A stretch of DNA of 64,000 nt from an uncultured Kiritimatiellota bacterium (GTDB lineage Bacteria; Verrucomicrobiota; Kiritimatiellia; RFP12; UBA1067): the NCBI GenBank assembly GCA_934667425.1, contig CAKULV010000005.1, forward strand, positions 1-64,000, read 5' to 3'. Shown piece after piece: positions 1-9,051 of this stretch; the first letter of the stretch is position 1, and every line of letters begins with the position of its first letter. The notes under the pieces are model-generated. The model saw only the letters and a list, made by a program, of their open reading frames with translations. It made no database searches and had not been told where the DNA came from. A program made the translations under genes and the position numbers.

Positions 1-31
1 TGCCAAATCGGTAAAGGTAAATGCCCACCCC

Positions 32-66
32 AAGGTAAATGCCTACAAGCTATAGGCATTTACCTT
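32..66. repeat. perfect 14-bp hairpin downstream of the transglutaminase-like gene
   Basis: AAGGTAAATGCCTA (32-45) and its exact reverse complement (53-66) flank a 7-base loop. Further copies of GGTAAATGCC or its core occur at about 15-25 and 104-111. The hairpin lies about 100 bases past the stop of the gene ending at 164 and has no T-run on either strand, so it is not a standard intrinsic terminator. It may end or protect the upstream transcript, or be the edge of a repeat element that continues left of the window. Positions 67-163 hold nothing else I recognise. Confidence 0.5.
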
Positions 67-163
67 GTCCTTTCACCAAAAATGATTCCGTGGATTGCCT
101 GAGTAAATGCCCCCATGCGCCGACCCTCCATCGCATAACACTGCCACGGCGAAGGACGGACGC

Positions 164-3100
164 TCACTCACCTTTGCGGACGACAATGGTGCGCACCAGA
201 CGAGAAGCTGTTCGCCGGTTCCAGTCGCGGAAATAGCCGAGCCAATCCAGTCCGAACACGCCGGACGATGCAGGAAGCAGCTCCTCCTTCACAAGAACGT
301 GCAGACGATTCCCCTTCACGAAGCTCGTCACCTCGCTACGGCAACGAGGTGCATCCTCTCCCGGCAAATGCAGTTCCCATCCCTCCGGAATGCGCTCCAC
401 GGCGGTGTACCCTTCCGGCATTACCACCTCACGCACAGTCACTACGGGCCGCAACCTGCCGCCTACGCCAAACGGGCTCTTGCGCTCCGATTCCGCTTCA
501 GGCAGGAACGCCCCGCCAAGCCCAGGGACAACAAGCGAAATGGTGTCTCCGTTCCTTGCGGCATAGTTCGGCGCGTAGGCAGAATATCTTATTACAAATG
601 GATATCCCTCCACGTCCGTCTCAAGCCCTGAAATGGCTTCGGCCGATTCGGCGATGTTCCCGATGAGTTCCGCGTAATGCCGCGACCTGCGCTCCGGCAG
701 CATTTCAGAGTACAGTTTGCGAAGCCCGGCCACGGCAACGCCCCAGGTCGAATTGGACACGACGATCCGCGCGGCGCCCGTGTCGTTGACGTCTATCGAC
801 ATGAAATTCTCCGTGCGTCCGTTGCGCCCCTCGACATCACGCACGCCAAGTGGCGCACAGTCGTTCTCGTAATCGAGCACGTAGGACTTCAACTCGCCGC
901 CAAACAGCCCGAGGAATCCGCCTTCGCGGATGCCGGCCCGCATGAGAAGGTCGTCGAAATCATCTGGCTGCGGCACGGTGCGCCTGACTTGCGAAATCTC
1001 CGGATATCCTGCGGCATCACCATCCGACAGAATGTACTCCACATCAAATCCGACCGCCTCCAGCATCGCGTAGTAGGCGTTCATCCAGTCTGCCGCGGAT
1101 GCATAGCCATCGGAGATAGACCTGTCCGGCGGGAAGAACGCCATGTCGAATGGGATCGAATACATATCCGGACCAGCAAGCCGCACGTTTCTCCACAGCC
1201 AATTGCGGATGGCCCTGACCTTCTCCTCGGCTGTCTCCGCGCCGCGCACAAGCTCCCGCGCCTTTGAGGCCGCGACATCCGCTCCTGCCGAGCGGGCCCC
1301 GGCAAGCGCCGCCCATAGCGCATCCCGGCTCTCGTCAAGGTCGGCAAGCGACATGATTACGCAATTGCGCCACGTCAATGACGGCGGCTGCGACTTCTCA
1401 CGCGGCAATGCCGGCGGGTTCGTGACTGCATGGCAGATGCGGTTCGTCTCGATCACACGACCGACATCGCCGCCCCATGCGACTTTCATCGCCAGGTCGC
1501 CGCACTCCACATTCAATTCCTTCACGGATATCGGCTCTACGGAATCAAACGAGTACTGTCCGCAGAACGCGACCGGGGCATTTGTCACCGTCTGGACGGT
1601 CGTGACCCTGATCACGCTGCCGATCTCCACAGCCGGAAGGTTCACCACGAGACGCTTCGCCGCCGGATAACGCGGAGCAGACGCAACCCATCCCGCATCC
1701 AGGGAGTTCCTTTCCCGTGCGGTGACGGAATGGACTTTCCCGTTGCGGTTGGAAACCGTAGCGCAGACCACGTCGATGCTTCCTACGCACGGATTATATT
1801 CATAACGCAGCTCGGCGGACGCCTTTTTACCGGCATAGGTGAGGATCTCCCGCTCCCACGTGTTCGTGACCGTCCAGCAATATGGCGCAGCGACGTGCAC
1901 ATCGCGCCGGTCATACAGCGTACGGACATTGGCGCCGCCTTCGTCGCGCGAACTGAACTGCGGGCTTCTCCTTTCGCCAAGTTCGATCGCCTCAAGATCC
2001 TGCTTTAACTCAAGATAGCCTTCCGGCGATATCTCGGTGACATCCACTGCGCATTTCCGCGCAGCCGTGAACGTTCCATCGTCAACCGACATGCACCGCT
2101 CGTACAGGTATCCATTCCGGCCCAGTTTCACGTCTGGCGGCAGACTGAAGACCTTACCGACGGAATCCCCAAGTCTGATCGACACCTTCTCCTCCGCAAG
2201 CGCCGTGGAAAAGAATTCGAGAGGGTAGCGACGATGCTCAAGCTCCGTCCCCCCAACTAGAATGCGGTCGGCAATCGCAAAGCCATCGAACAGGAATGGT
2301 GGGACAAGCTCGTCGCGAGTCTTGCCACGCACCACAAGATCGTGCAGACGGACGGCAAGCGACACTCCAAGCGGCGTGTCGGTGTCGCGCAGATCCGATG
2401 GCGTCATGTCAAACGAAAGCAGTTCCGCCCCCGGATAGGACGCGCGCACGATCCGCTCAAAGAAGCGGCGGCGGTCCTCCGGCACCATCTTAAGGAACTT
2501 GCCACGGTAGAGGTCGTTCACCCCGCCAAAGGAGACGGTAGCCTCTACGAGCGCAGAGCCGTCGGATGCAAGGGTTCCCTTTGTATCCGCCCGGAACGCA
2601 TTCTCCGTGGACGGCTTCACCGGGCTCACCGCAAGAGGCAACCCTTCTGGATGCGCAACAAGATACGAACAGTCCATCAGGTATGCCGGGAGAAGGTCAT
2701 GTGTGCTTTCGTTCGTAGGATCCATGAGCATGAAGTCCCCTGGCGCCGCCGCCATTCCCGGCTCACGCGCAACGGCCACTATCGCATGGTTGAAGTACGG
2801 CAACGGCACATCCTCGTCCATCTTCGGCCCGACGCTGATAAGCACGGGATACGCTTCGATCCCCGCAATGCGGAACATCGAGACAAGAAGCGCGGCCTTG
2901 TCGCGGCACACCCCATAGCGATTGTCGAAGGTCACGGAAACGTCATGCGGCGCATATCCCGGAGATTCATCCTCCAGCGTAAGCCCCATGTATCGCACCT
3001 CCTGCGACACGAACTTGAAAAGCGCACGGATCTTGCCGATGCGCGTCTCCTGTCCGGAGAGCAGATTCGAGACCTTGTTTGACATCGCCGCGTTCACCGC

Positions 3101-3898
3101 CTCAAGGCGCGGTCTGCAGAGATCCCAGTACCATTTTGAGACGTCCTCCCACCGTCTCGTCGTGGAAACGAGCAGTTTCTGCGCAACAGATCCGAACGGC
3201 GGCATATCAGGTTCCGGGAATGCCTGCGGCACATTCTCCGCAACCCAGCGCATTGCCACGCGACCGCCGGGAAGAGTCTCGTCCTCGCTCCGGGTGACGG
3301 TGCCTTCCTGTGGATTGCGGAGCTTCACGCTTGCTATTGGGAGATTCGCAGGTGCGATTATCTCAAGCGAGGCGCGCCTTATCGGCATGGTGGACTCGAA
3401 CAGCGCCCCGGTCGCGAATGCGTTCCTCATCCGTGGCTTCAACATCCGCTCCCGCGTGACAACGCGCCGGACTTCGCCGACCTCCATTCCGGGAACCGCG
3501 CAGGTAATGCGCCTGTCCAGGGGATCGTAGATGTTGGATGCCGTAGATGAGTTGTCCGTAGCCTCCTTGATGGTCTTCCTGAAGTCAACCGCACGCGATG
3601 CACCATTTGTACCGATCACTTCGACGCACACTATCTCCGCATCTCCATACCGTCGCGAAATCGATACCGAGGCGGAACGCAGCGCGCGCACTCCTTTTTC
3701 CGTAAGGGCAAGGATCCGTTCGTCGTTCTCCGACACGTACGTTCCATCTGGCGAATATTCGATGCGAGTAGCGTCATCCAGCACCACAACGTCCGCATCC
3801 GGGTAGTCCAATCGGGACACGGCCCCTGCCGCAATCAGGGCGGAAGCGAAGACAACAACCGTAGCGCATCTAAGCGACACACCCATGCGTTTCTCCAT
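164..3898 (-). CDS. secreted protein with two DUF3857/transglutaminase-like units
   Basis: 1244 residues. Residues about 1-28 form a signal peptide, so the protein is exported. The first half looks like a DUF3857 beta-sandwich followed by a transglutaminase-like core: the catalytic Cys sits in YGVCRDKAALL (about residue 330), with a later His (YFNHAIV) and Asp (LMDPT), the usual Cys-His-Asp order. The second half repeats the plan (beta-sandwich from about 680, core-like helix at about 930), but the Cys position reads GYASAADW, so the second core looks catalytically dead. Such proteins are thought to act on or bind peptides outside the cytoplasm; the substrate is unknown. It starts 6 bases after the phosphohexomutase stop and is the last gene of the minus-strand operon from 7198. 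No intrinsic terminator follows. Confidence 0.8.
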   Translation of the reverse strand: MEKRMGVSLRCATVVVFASALIAAGAVSRLDYPDADVVVLDDATRIEYSPDGTYVSENDERILALTEKGVRALRSASVSISRRYGDAEIVCVEVIGTNGASRAVDFRKTIKEATDNSSTASNIYDPLDRRITCAVPGMEVGEVRRVVTRERMLKPRMRNAFATGALFESTMPIRRASLEIIAPANLPIASVKLRNPQEGTVTRSEDETLPGGRVAMRWVAENVPQAFPEPDMPPFGSVAQKLLVSTTRRWEDVSKWYWDLCRPRLEAVNAAMSNKVSNLLSGQETRIGKIRALFKFVSQEVRYMGLTLEDESPGYAPHDVSVTFDNRYGVCRDKAALLVSMFRIAGIEAYPVLISVGPKMDEDVPLPYFNHAIVAVAREPGMAAAPGDFMLMDPTNESTHDLLPAYLMDCSYLVAHPEGLPLAVSPVKPSTENAFRADTKGTLASDGSALVEATVSFGGVNDLYRGKFLKMVPEDRRRFFERIVRASYPGAELLSFDMTPSDLRDTDTPLGVSLAVRLHDLVVRGKTRDELVPPFLFDGFAIADRILVGGTELEHRRYPLEFFSTALAEEKVSIRLGDSVGKVFSLPPDVKLGRNGYLYERCMSVDDGTFTAARKCAVDVTEISPEGYLELKQDLEAIELGERRSPQFSSRDEGGANVRTLYDRRDVHVAAPYCWTVTNTWEREILTYAGKKASAELRYEYNPCVGSIDVVCATVSNRNGKVHSVTARERNSLDAGWVASAPRYPAAKRLVVNLPAVEIGSVIRVTTVQTVTNAPVAFCGQYSFDSVEPISVKELNVECGDLAMKVAWGGDVGRVIETNRICHAVTNPPALPREKSQPPSLTWRNCVIMSLADLDESRDALWAALAGARSAGADVAASKARELVRGAETAEEKVRAIRNWLWRNVRLAGPDMYSIPFDMAFFPPDRSISDGYASAADWMNAYYAMLEAVGFDVEYILSDGDAAGYPEISQVRRTVPQPDDFDDLLMRAGIREGGFLGLFGGELKSYVLDYENDCAPLGVRDVEGRNGRTENFMSIDVNDTGAARIVVSNSTWGVAVAGLRKLYSEMLPERRSRHYAELIGNIAESAEAISGLETDVEGYPFVIRYSAYAPNYAARNGDTISLVVPGLGGAFLPEAESERKSPFGVGGRLRPVVTVREVVMPEGYTAVERIPEGWELHLPGEDAPRCRSEVTSFVKGNRLHVLVKEELLPASSGVFGLDWLGYFRDWNRRTASRLVRTIVVRKGE

Positions 3899-3904
3899 TT
3901 GCCA

Positions 3905-5195
3905 CTATCGGCGGATTGCGTCCGACAGTGCATCGAGCCATGACATCATCGTATCACGGTCACGGCACTCCACGATCAACCTGAGGTAAGGCTCCGTGTT
4001 TGACTGGCGTATTGAAATCCAGCCTTCCTCATACTCGAGGCGATAGCCATCCATTTCGCTGCGCCCCGTCTCACGCGCAAGAGTCTTGGCGACGGCGAGC
4101 GCCCTTGCGATAGCAGCCGGCTTGTCCGACACCTCGAAGTTCACCTCGCCGGAATTCGCGTACTTTCCGACAAGCGGCGCCATGAACGCACTGACGCCCT
4201 GCCCAGACCGCTTCGCCGCCGCAAAGGCGCTCATGATGCGAAGGGCGGCCAACTCGCCTGAATCGCAGTGGACAAAGTCCCTGAAATAGTAGTGTCCGGC
4301 CAGTTCGCCGCCGCATACTGCATTTGTCTCCCGCAGGAGCACCTTGGCGAAGGCATGGCCGACCTTCCCCATAACAGGCGTGAAGCCGTCGGACCGCAGC
4401 CGCTCGATCGCCGCCCGGCTTGTACGGACATCATGGATGACGGCCTTCGGCAGCGTTTCCGTCGGCAGGAACGTCTCCGCCACAACCGGGATGAGATAGT
4501 CCGGCTGGATGAAATCGCCGTTCTCGTCGACGAACATCACCCTGTCGGCGTCCCCGTCGAATATCGCGCCGCAATCAAGGCCCTCGCGGCGAACCGTTTC
4601 CGCGATCTGCGCCCGCGCCTCCGCCTTGAGAGGATTCGGACTGTGGTGCGGGAAGCGTCCGTCCGGCGTATCGTTCAGCAGCAGTGCATCCGGGAACAGC
4701 CGCTTGGCGAGGATTCCGGCGGAGCCATCGCTGCAATCGACCGCGAATCGTAGTCCAGAATGGTCTCCACCATGTTCAAGGAGCCAACCGACGTATTCAT
4801 CGAGCCGTGCCATACACAAGCGCCTCCACTTCTCGCAATCCGGAATCGTAGCCGACAGGCAAGCCGCCCTTTCTTGATACCTTAAGCCCATTGTCCCCTG
4901 GCGGATTGTGGGAGGCCGTGACCATCACGCTGCCGTCGAACCCTTCCTTGACCGTAAAGAAATAGACCATGGGCGTGGTGGCAAGCCCCATGTCGGAGAC
5001 CTCCGCGCCGGATGCCTTGAGCCCTTCGATGAGCGCGTCGCGGATCGCCTCTGACGATACCCTGGCGTCCCGACCGACCAGCCACCGTCCGCCGCCGACA
5101 ACCTTCGGCAGGGCCATGCCGACCTTCCGGACGGTATCGAGGTCGAAATCCACCCCGAAGGTGCCTCTCATATCGTATGCCTTGAAGAATCCCAT
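3905..5195 (-). pseudogene. phosphomannomutase/phosphoglucomutase, split by a +1 frameshift
   Basis: An alpha-D-phosphohexomutase that interconverts hexose 6- and 1-phosphates for sugar-nucleotide synthesis. The start at 5195 gives MGFFKAYDMRGTFG; the phosphoserine loop TASHNPPG is at about residue 93. This frame stops at 4797 just after EALVYGTAR. The rest of the family continues in the +1 frame from LDEYVGWLLEHGG: metal loop FDGDADRVMFVDENG, sugar loop GGELAGHYYF and phosphate loop RQSNTEPYLRL, to the stop at 3905. The two parts together match a full-length enzyme with nothing missing, and the break has no homopolymer or obvious slippery site. It is either a recent inactivating indel or a sequencing/assembly error; a programmed shift is unlikely. 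It lies between endonuclease IV and the transglutaminase-like gene. Confidence 0.85.
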
Positions 5196-5213
5196 GTGGT
5201 CACCCGTGGATGC

Positions 5214-6101
5214 CTAACTGCGCAGGCTGCGCAAGAGCGATATTTCGTCCCGATACCCATCGAGATCGTTCGGCGTTTCGAGGTAGAACGGAAGGGCGCG
5301 AAGCCTGGGGTGGTTCACGACCCGTGCCAATCCATCGAGGCCGATCTTTCCCTTGCCGATGCAGGCATGCCTATCCTTGTGCGAGCCGAGCGCGTTCATG
5401 GAGTCGTTGAGGTGGATGGCCTTGAGCCTGTCGAGGCCGACAACCCTGTCAAACTCGGCCACGACCCCATCCAGATCCTTCACTATGTCGTAGCCGGCAT
5501 CCCATACGTGGCAGGTGTCGAGGCACACGCCAAGCCGGCGATCCAGCGTCACGCCATCGCGTTCAAGTGCGGACTCCGCCATGTCGATTATCGACCTTAT
5601 CTCCTCAAAGCGCCGCCCGACCTCGCTGCCCTTGCCGGCCATTGTCTCAAGCAGCACGGTTGTGGAACACCCCCTTCCGGCCTTCGAGAACCTTCCTGAA
5701 AGTATCCGCACGAGCATGGAGGATATCAGTTCAATGCCCCGCTCCGCGCCCTGCCCGACATGCGATCCGGGATGGAAGTTGTACAGCGCACCGGGCGTGG
5801 ACTCAAGGCGGGAGAGGTCATCGGCCATCGTCATTTCGGCGAAGTCCCTCACGCGCTGTTCGCTGCCCGCCGCATTCAGCGTGTATGGGGCATGGGCCAT
5901 AATCGGCCCGATCCCGACCTTGTCTGCGTAGGAAATGAACTCCTTAACGTCCCTTGCGTCAATTGGCTTGGATGCCCCGCCGCGGGGATTGCGCGTAAAG
6001 AACTGGAATACGTTCGCCCCTATCGACTCGGCCGTCATCCCCATCGCGAGGTAGCCCCCCGCGCTTGAGAGATGACAGCCTATCTTGAACGACGAGTCCA
6101 T
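5214..6101 (-). CDS. nfo: endonuclease IV (AP endonuclease)
   Basis: 295 residues, the normal length. Cleaves the backbone 5' to abasic sites in base excision repair, using three zinc ions in a TIM barrel in the cytoplasm. Family signatures in order: GCHLSSAGG near the N-terminus, NFHPGSHVG, LLETMAGKG, GVCLDTCHVWDAGYD and IHLNDSMNALGSHKDRH followed by GKGKIG. All zinc-ligand segments are present. Its ATG overlaps the TAA of the upstream dehydrogenase by one base (TAATG), so the two are translationally coupled; the frameshifted phosphohexomutase starts 18 bases downstream. Confidence 0.97.
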   Translation of the reverse strand: MDSSFKIGCHLSSAGGYLAMGMTAESIGANVFQFFTRNPRGGASKPIDARDVKEFISYADKVGIGPIMAHAPYTLNAAGSEQRVRDFAEMTMADDLSRLESTPGALYNFHPGSHVGQGAERGIELISSMLVRILSGRFSKAGRGCSTTVLLETMAGKGSEVGRRFEEIRSIIDMAESALERDGVTLDRRLGVCLDTCHVWDAGYDIVKDLDGVVAEFDRVVGLDRLKAIHLNDSMNALGSHKDRHACIGKGKIGLDGLARVVNHPRLRALPFYLETPNDLDGYRDEISLLRSLRS

Positions 6102-7198
6102 TACGCGACGAACGCAATCTTGAGGCCCTTCATGGAGATGTTCATCTCCATCGCCTCGTTCATCTTGTCAAGCGGATACTTGTGCGTGATGAGATCCGTG
6201 ACGGGAAGTCCGCGCTCCTGGGCTTCCTTGAGGAAGTCGAAGCTCTGCACCCAGTCCTTTGCCTGGTAAGTCCAGGACCCGATTGCCTTGACCTGCTTGT
6301 TGCACATGTCGAGATGCGGATTGTACGTGGTGTCGCCGTTGTTCGTGAAGAAGCCGAGCTCGCAGAAACTCCCTCCGCGACGGACGTACTTCCACGCGCG
6401 CGTCGCCGCCTTTGGCGAACCGGTGCACTGGAACACCATCTCCGCGCCCTTGCCTTCCGTGATCCTGTTCACCTGCTCGATCGCATCCGGATCCATTCCA
6501 TTCACGGCATAGCGGGCGCCGAGCCTCTTGGCGAATTCGAGACGGTTGGCATCGCCATCGCAGGCGATTATGTTGCGCACGCCGAGGCAGCGGACCATTG
6601 CCAGCAGAAGAAGCCCGATCGGGCCGCACCCCTGCACAAGCACGTAGCTGTTGAACTTGAAGTCGAATATCTGCTTCGCCTGCTCAACGGCGTGCACGAT
6701 CACCGCCGCCGGCTCGATGAGGATGCGGAGGTCGCGATCCATGTCGGACACGTTGAACACGACTCCGCCGGCATTGACCTTCATGTACTCGCCGAACCAG
6801 CCGTTCAGATAGTGCTCCGGACCGGGCAGGAGACCGAATATCTCGCCGTTGTTGCACAGCTCCATTATCTCGGGGTGGAACTTGCACGTGTCGCACTCGC
6901 CGCACGGCTTGAGCCCCGTCACGATCTTGTCGCCGACCTTCAGCGGCTTGCCGGTGAAGTCCCTCGTCACGTTCTTGCCGAGCGCGACAATCTCGCCTGT
7001 CCCCTCGTGGCCGAGCTGCACGGGACAGAAGCCGAAGGGATCGCCCTTGTACTCGTGGACGTCCGTTCCACAGATCCCGCATCCCTCTACCTTGACGAGC
7101 ATCTCGTCGTCGCCTATCTTCGGGATGTCTACCTCTACGATCTCCATCTTCTTCGGTTCTTTGAGAACCGAAACCTTGCATTTGGCTGGAATGTCCAT
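6101..7198 (-). CDS. zinc-dependent medium-chain alcohol/sorbitol/threonine-type dehydrogenase
   Basis: 365 residues; medium-chain dehydrogenase/reductase that oxidises a secondary alcohol or polyol with NAD(P). Catalytic zinc site: GCGICGTDVHEY, then GHEGTGEIVALG. The structural zinc loop is GLKPCGECDTCKFH with a fourth Cys in MELC. The Rossmann motif is VLVQGCGPIGLL at about residue 185. Substrate cannot be fixed from sequence; sorbitol- or threonine-dehydrogenase-like enzymes are nearest. An AGGAG ribosome-binding site sits 6 bases before the ATG and a TATAAT lies at 7261-7266 just past the permease stop, so this is the likely first gene of the operon through endonuclease IV. Confidence 0.85.
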   Translation of the reverse strand: MDIPAKCKVSVLKEPKKMEIVEVDIPKIGDDEMLVKVEGCGICGTDVHEYKGDPFGFCPVQLGHEGTGEIVALGKNVTRDFTGKPLKVGDKIVTGLKPCGECDTCKFHPEIMELCNNGEIFGLLPGPEHYLNGWFGEYMKVNAGGVVFNVSDMDRDLRILIEPAAVIVHAVEQAKQIFDFKFNSYVLVQGCGPIGLLLLAMVRCLGVRNIIACDGDANRLEFAKRLGARYAVNGMDPDAIEQVNRITEGKGAEMVFQCTGSPKAATRAWKYVRRGGSFCELGFFTNNGDTTYNPHLDMCNKQVKAIGSWTYQAKDWVQSFDFLKEAQERGLPVTDLITHKYPLDKMNEAMEMNISMKGLKIAFVA

Positions 7199-7260
7199 AT
7201 TTTCTCCTATTGGCTTTTCTTGTTTGATTGTTGACTTGACCGAAAACCGGAATGCCGCCG

Positions 7261-7266
7261 ATTATA
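7261..7266 (-). promoter_or_regulatory. -10 box upstream of the zinc dehydrogenase
   Basis: TATAAT on the minus strand, 62 bases before the dehydrogenase ATG at 7198. A TTGACG lies nearby at suboptimal spacing, inside the 3' end of the permease gene. It would separate the dehydrogenase operon from the ferredoxin-permease pair. Confidence 0.45.
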
Positions 7267-7281
7267 CCACATTCCCGAACG

Positions 7282-8118
7282 TCAAAACAGGAATCCGGCA
7301 AAGCGCCCGAGAACGACCCCCGAGACATAGAGCACGGCAAGGATCATGACATTTGCCGTCCAATGCCTGTTCGTGCGGAACAGCACAAGCAGCCCCACGC
7401 CGGAACCCGTCAGGGACATCGCCATCAATGCGCCGGCGGACATTCCGCCCTTCAGGTACAGCTGCGCACACGACACGGACACGGCGCAATTTGGTATGAA
7501 GCCCACAAGTCCCGCGATGGACTCGCCTATCCACGGATCGTTCAGGATCAGGCTGCGCAGGCTATCCTCGCCCATGAAATGCAGCGCCACCTCAAACAGC
7601 GCCGACACCACCAGTATGAAAAGGAATATCTCGGCCGTATGCACAAGGGCTGGCACCAGCACCCCTTTACGCCGTTTGCAACTGCATCTGCTGTGCGCAC
7701 ACAGCTCATCCACATGAAGCTTTGTGCCGCCCTTGCCGAGCATGGTCATCACGGCATTCACGACGAAACCGACGAATACGCCGGACACAACCTTCACGGC
7801 GAGTATCTTCACTATCAGGGAAACGGGGACTTTCTCCGAAATCAGGACGGGTATGAGTTCATCTGACGTGGACAGGAAAACGGCAACCAGCGTCCCCGCC
7901 GTTATCGCCCCTCCGGCATACAGCGAAGCCGCCGCCGCAGAAACGCCGCACTGCGGGAACACCCCTGCGATCGAGCCGATCAGCGGGCCCAAACGGCGAG
8001 TGCGCCCGAGACTACGCTCGAGCGCACCATCGGCTCTCGCCTCCAGAATCTCAAGCACCAGATAGGTTGCGAAGAGAAACGGAAGCAACAGCAGATTGTC
8101 TAACAAAAACTCCGTCAT
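7282..8118 (-). CDS. polytopic permease, ArsP/putative manganese-efflux type
   Basis: 278 residues in two homologous halves. Each half carries the conserved intramembrane motif: FPQCGVSAAAASLYAGGAITAGTLVAVF in the first, and the related segment starting FIPNCAVSVSCAQLY with GGMSAGALMAM in the second, both ending in a Ser/Thr-rich stretch (STSDE and SLTGSG). This is the pattern of the heavy-metal/arsenical permease relatives annotated as putative manganese transporters. The loop between the halves is Cys-rich (ELCAHSRCSCKRRKG), possibly a metal-sensing or binding segment. Its ATG overlaps the ferredoxin TGA (ATGA), so the two are co-translated. The substrate is unproven. Confidence 0.75.
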   Translation of the reverse strand: MTEFLLDNLLLLPFLFATYLVLEILEARADGALERSLGRTRRLGPLIGSIAGVFPQCGVSAAAASLYAGGAITAGTLVAVFLSTSDELIPVLISEKVPVSLIVKILAVKVVSGVFVGFVVNAVMTMLGKGGTKLHVDELCAHSRCSCKRRKGVLVPALVHTAEIFLFILVVSALFEVALHFMGEDSLRSLILNDPWIGESIAGLVGFIPNCAVSVSCAQLYLKGGMSAGALMAMSLTGSGVGLLVLFRTNRHWTANVMILAVLYVSGVVLGRFAGFLF

Positions 8119-8285
8119 GCGGCGGAAATCGCGTTGTTAGGGCATGTGGAGGCGCAAGCACCGCAATCGACGCACTTTTCAGGGTCGATCGAGTAGGTGT
8201 CTCCCTCGATAATAGCATCCGCAGGGCAGGCATCCTTGCAGCATCCGCACGCGACACAATTCGCGGCATCAATCTTGTGAGCCAT
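8115..8285 (-). CDS. small 2[4Fe-4S] ferredoxin
   Basis: 56 residues from ATG at 8285 to TGA at 8117-8115. Two complete cluster motifs: Cys10-x2-Cys13-x2-Cys16-x3-Cys20-Pro (CVACGCCKDACP) and Cys38-x2-Cys41-x2-Cys44-x3-Cys48-Pro (CVDCGACASTCP). This is the classic clostridial-type electron carrier of anaerobes. AAGGAG precedes the ATG by about 6 bases and a TATAAT lies at 8320-8325. The stop overlaps the permease start by 4 bases, so the two genes form one coupled unit. Confidence 0.93.
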   Translation of the reverse strand: MAHKIDAANCVACGCCKDACPADAIIEGDTYSIDPEKCVDCGACASTCPNNAISAA

Positions 8286-8319
8286 TGTTTTCTCCTTTTT
8301 GGTTTAGTTGAGGTAAGGG

Positions 8320-8325
8320 ATTATA
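8320..8325 (-). promoter_or_regulatory. -10 box upstream of the ferredoxin gene
   Basis: TATAAT on the minus strand, 35 bases before the ferredoxin ATG, followed by an AAGGAG ribosome-binding site. No convincing -35 hexamer is visible at 16-18 bases. Confidence 0.5.
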
Positions 8326-8373
8326 GCACAAAACGCCTTTGCATAGCCGTTTCGCCGTCACATTTTTGCTTCG

Positions 8374-8402
8374 GCGGGAGGGTCGCGCTTGCCGCGACCG
8401 AA
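8374..8402. repeat. dispersed palindromic repeat (GGGAGGGTCGC...GCGACC type)
   Basis: GGGAGGGTCGC, a 7-base loop, then GCGACC form a hairpin next to the 3' end of the QueD-like gene. A near copy lies at about 56930-56955 in the large repeat cluster, so this belongs to a dispersed intergenic repeat family. It may also act as a bidirectional transcript end. Confidence 0.5.
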
Positions 8403-8406
8403 GGCA

Positions 8407-9000
8407 TCAGGCCCCGTACCCGCACTTCGGGCATACGCCATTCCTCAATGCGATGCCGCAGTCAGGGCACCTGTCGAGCGACATGTGGGACGGAAACGTG
8501 GCCGTCGCCGCGTTGACGCCGCTCGTGAAGGTTATCTTTACGATGTTGAGCCTGTCCTTGAGAAGGTCATACACGATCTTGATGAACCCCTCCACCGTCA
8601 TCGTCTCCTTCGTCACCACAAGCCGGCACTCCGGATAGGCGGTGCAGAGCTCCGTCTTGAACGCGGGCCCCTTCATGGTATTCGTCGGCGTACCGTTGCG
8701 GATGCCCTCCTTCTCGTATGCGGCAAGAACGACCGGCAGGAGCGGATCGTCCTCCCGCAGCACAAGGGCATGGTCGAAGTTCTTGAGAACGTCCCACGCG
8801 GTCTTCTGTATCTCATTGCATGGGAACACCATGTTGACGCCGGGGTTGACCGAATCCTCGACTTCAATCGTCAATCCGCCCGTATGCCCATGCAGGTATC
8901 TTGCCTCTCCCTTGAACCCGTAGAAACGATGTGCATACTGGATGTCAAGGTGAGCGACCGAGCGGATTGCGGTGCAGGCGCAGTTTCTGTTTTTGTCCAT
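8407..9000 (-). CDS. 6-pyruvoyl-tetrahydropterin synthase/QueD family protein with C-terminal zinc ribbon
   Basis: 197 residues from ATG at 9000, chosen because AAAGGA sits 8 bases upstream. T-fold family member related to 6-carboxytetrahydropterin synthase (queuosine pathway) and 6-pyruvoyl-tetrahydropterin synthase. Zinc-binding His residues are visible in SVAHLDIQYAHRFYG and ARYLHGHTG. An early Cys-x-Cys (NCACTA) lies before the domain. The last 25 residues form a rubredoxin-like zinc knuckle, CPDCGIALRNGVCPKCG, not part of the core family, suggesting an altered substrate or partner. No other queuosine gene is adjacent. The leader (9001-9120) is highly structured. Confidence 0.8.
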   Translation of the reverse strand: MDKNRNCACTAIRSVAHLDIQYAHRFYGFKGEARYLHGHTGGLTIEVEDSVNPGVNMVFPCNEIQKTAWDVLKNFDHALVLREDDPLLPVVLAAYEKEGIRNGTPTNTMKGPAFKTELCTAYPECRLVVTKETMTVEGFIKIVYDLLKDRLNIVKITFTSGVNAATATFPSHMSLDRCPDCGIALRNGVCPKCGYGA

Positions 9001-9024
9001 GATATGGTTCCTTTCGTTTTCACA

Positions 9025-9041
9025 GGGAGAACAGCTCTCCC
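9025..9041 (-). other. small hairpin in the QueD-like gene leader
   Basis: GGGAGA, a 5-base loop and TCTCCC pair just upstream of the AAAGGA ribosome-binding site of the QueD-like gene. With the larger structure at 9052-9114 it makes a two-element structured leader. Confidence 0.4.
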
Positions 9042-9051
9042 AACGCCGCAT

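Noticed and set aside
39..631. Small plus-strand frames at the window start
   Set aside because: They run antisense to the transglutaminase-like gene or through the hairpin and have no ribosome-binding site or recognisable domain.
4797..4820. Programmed +1 frameshift in the phosphohexomutase
   Set aside because: There is a CGA codon before TGA, but no Shine-Dalgarno-like stimulator or known slippery codon, and the family is not known to be recoded.
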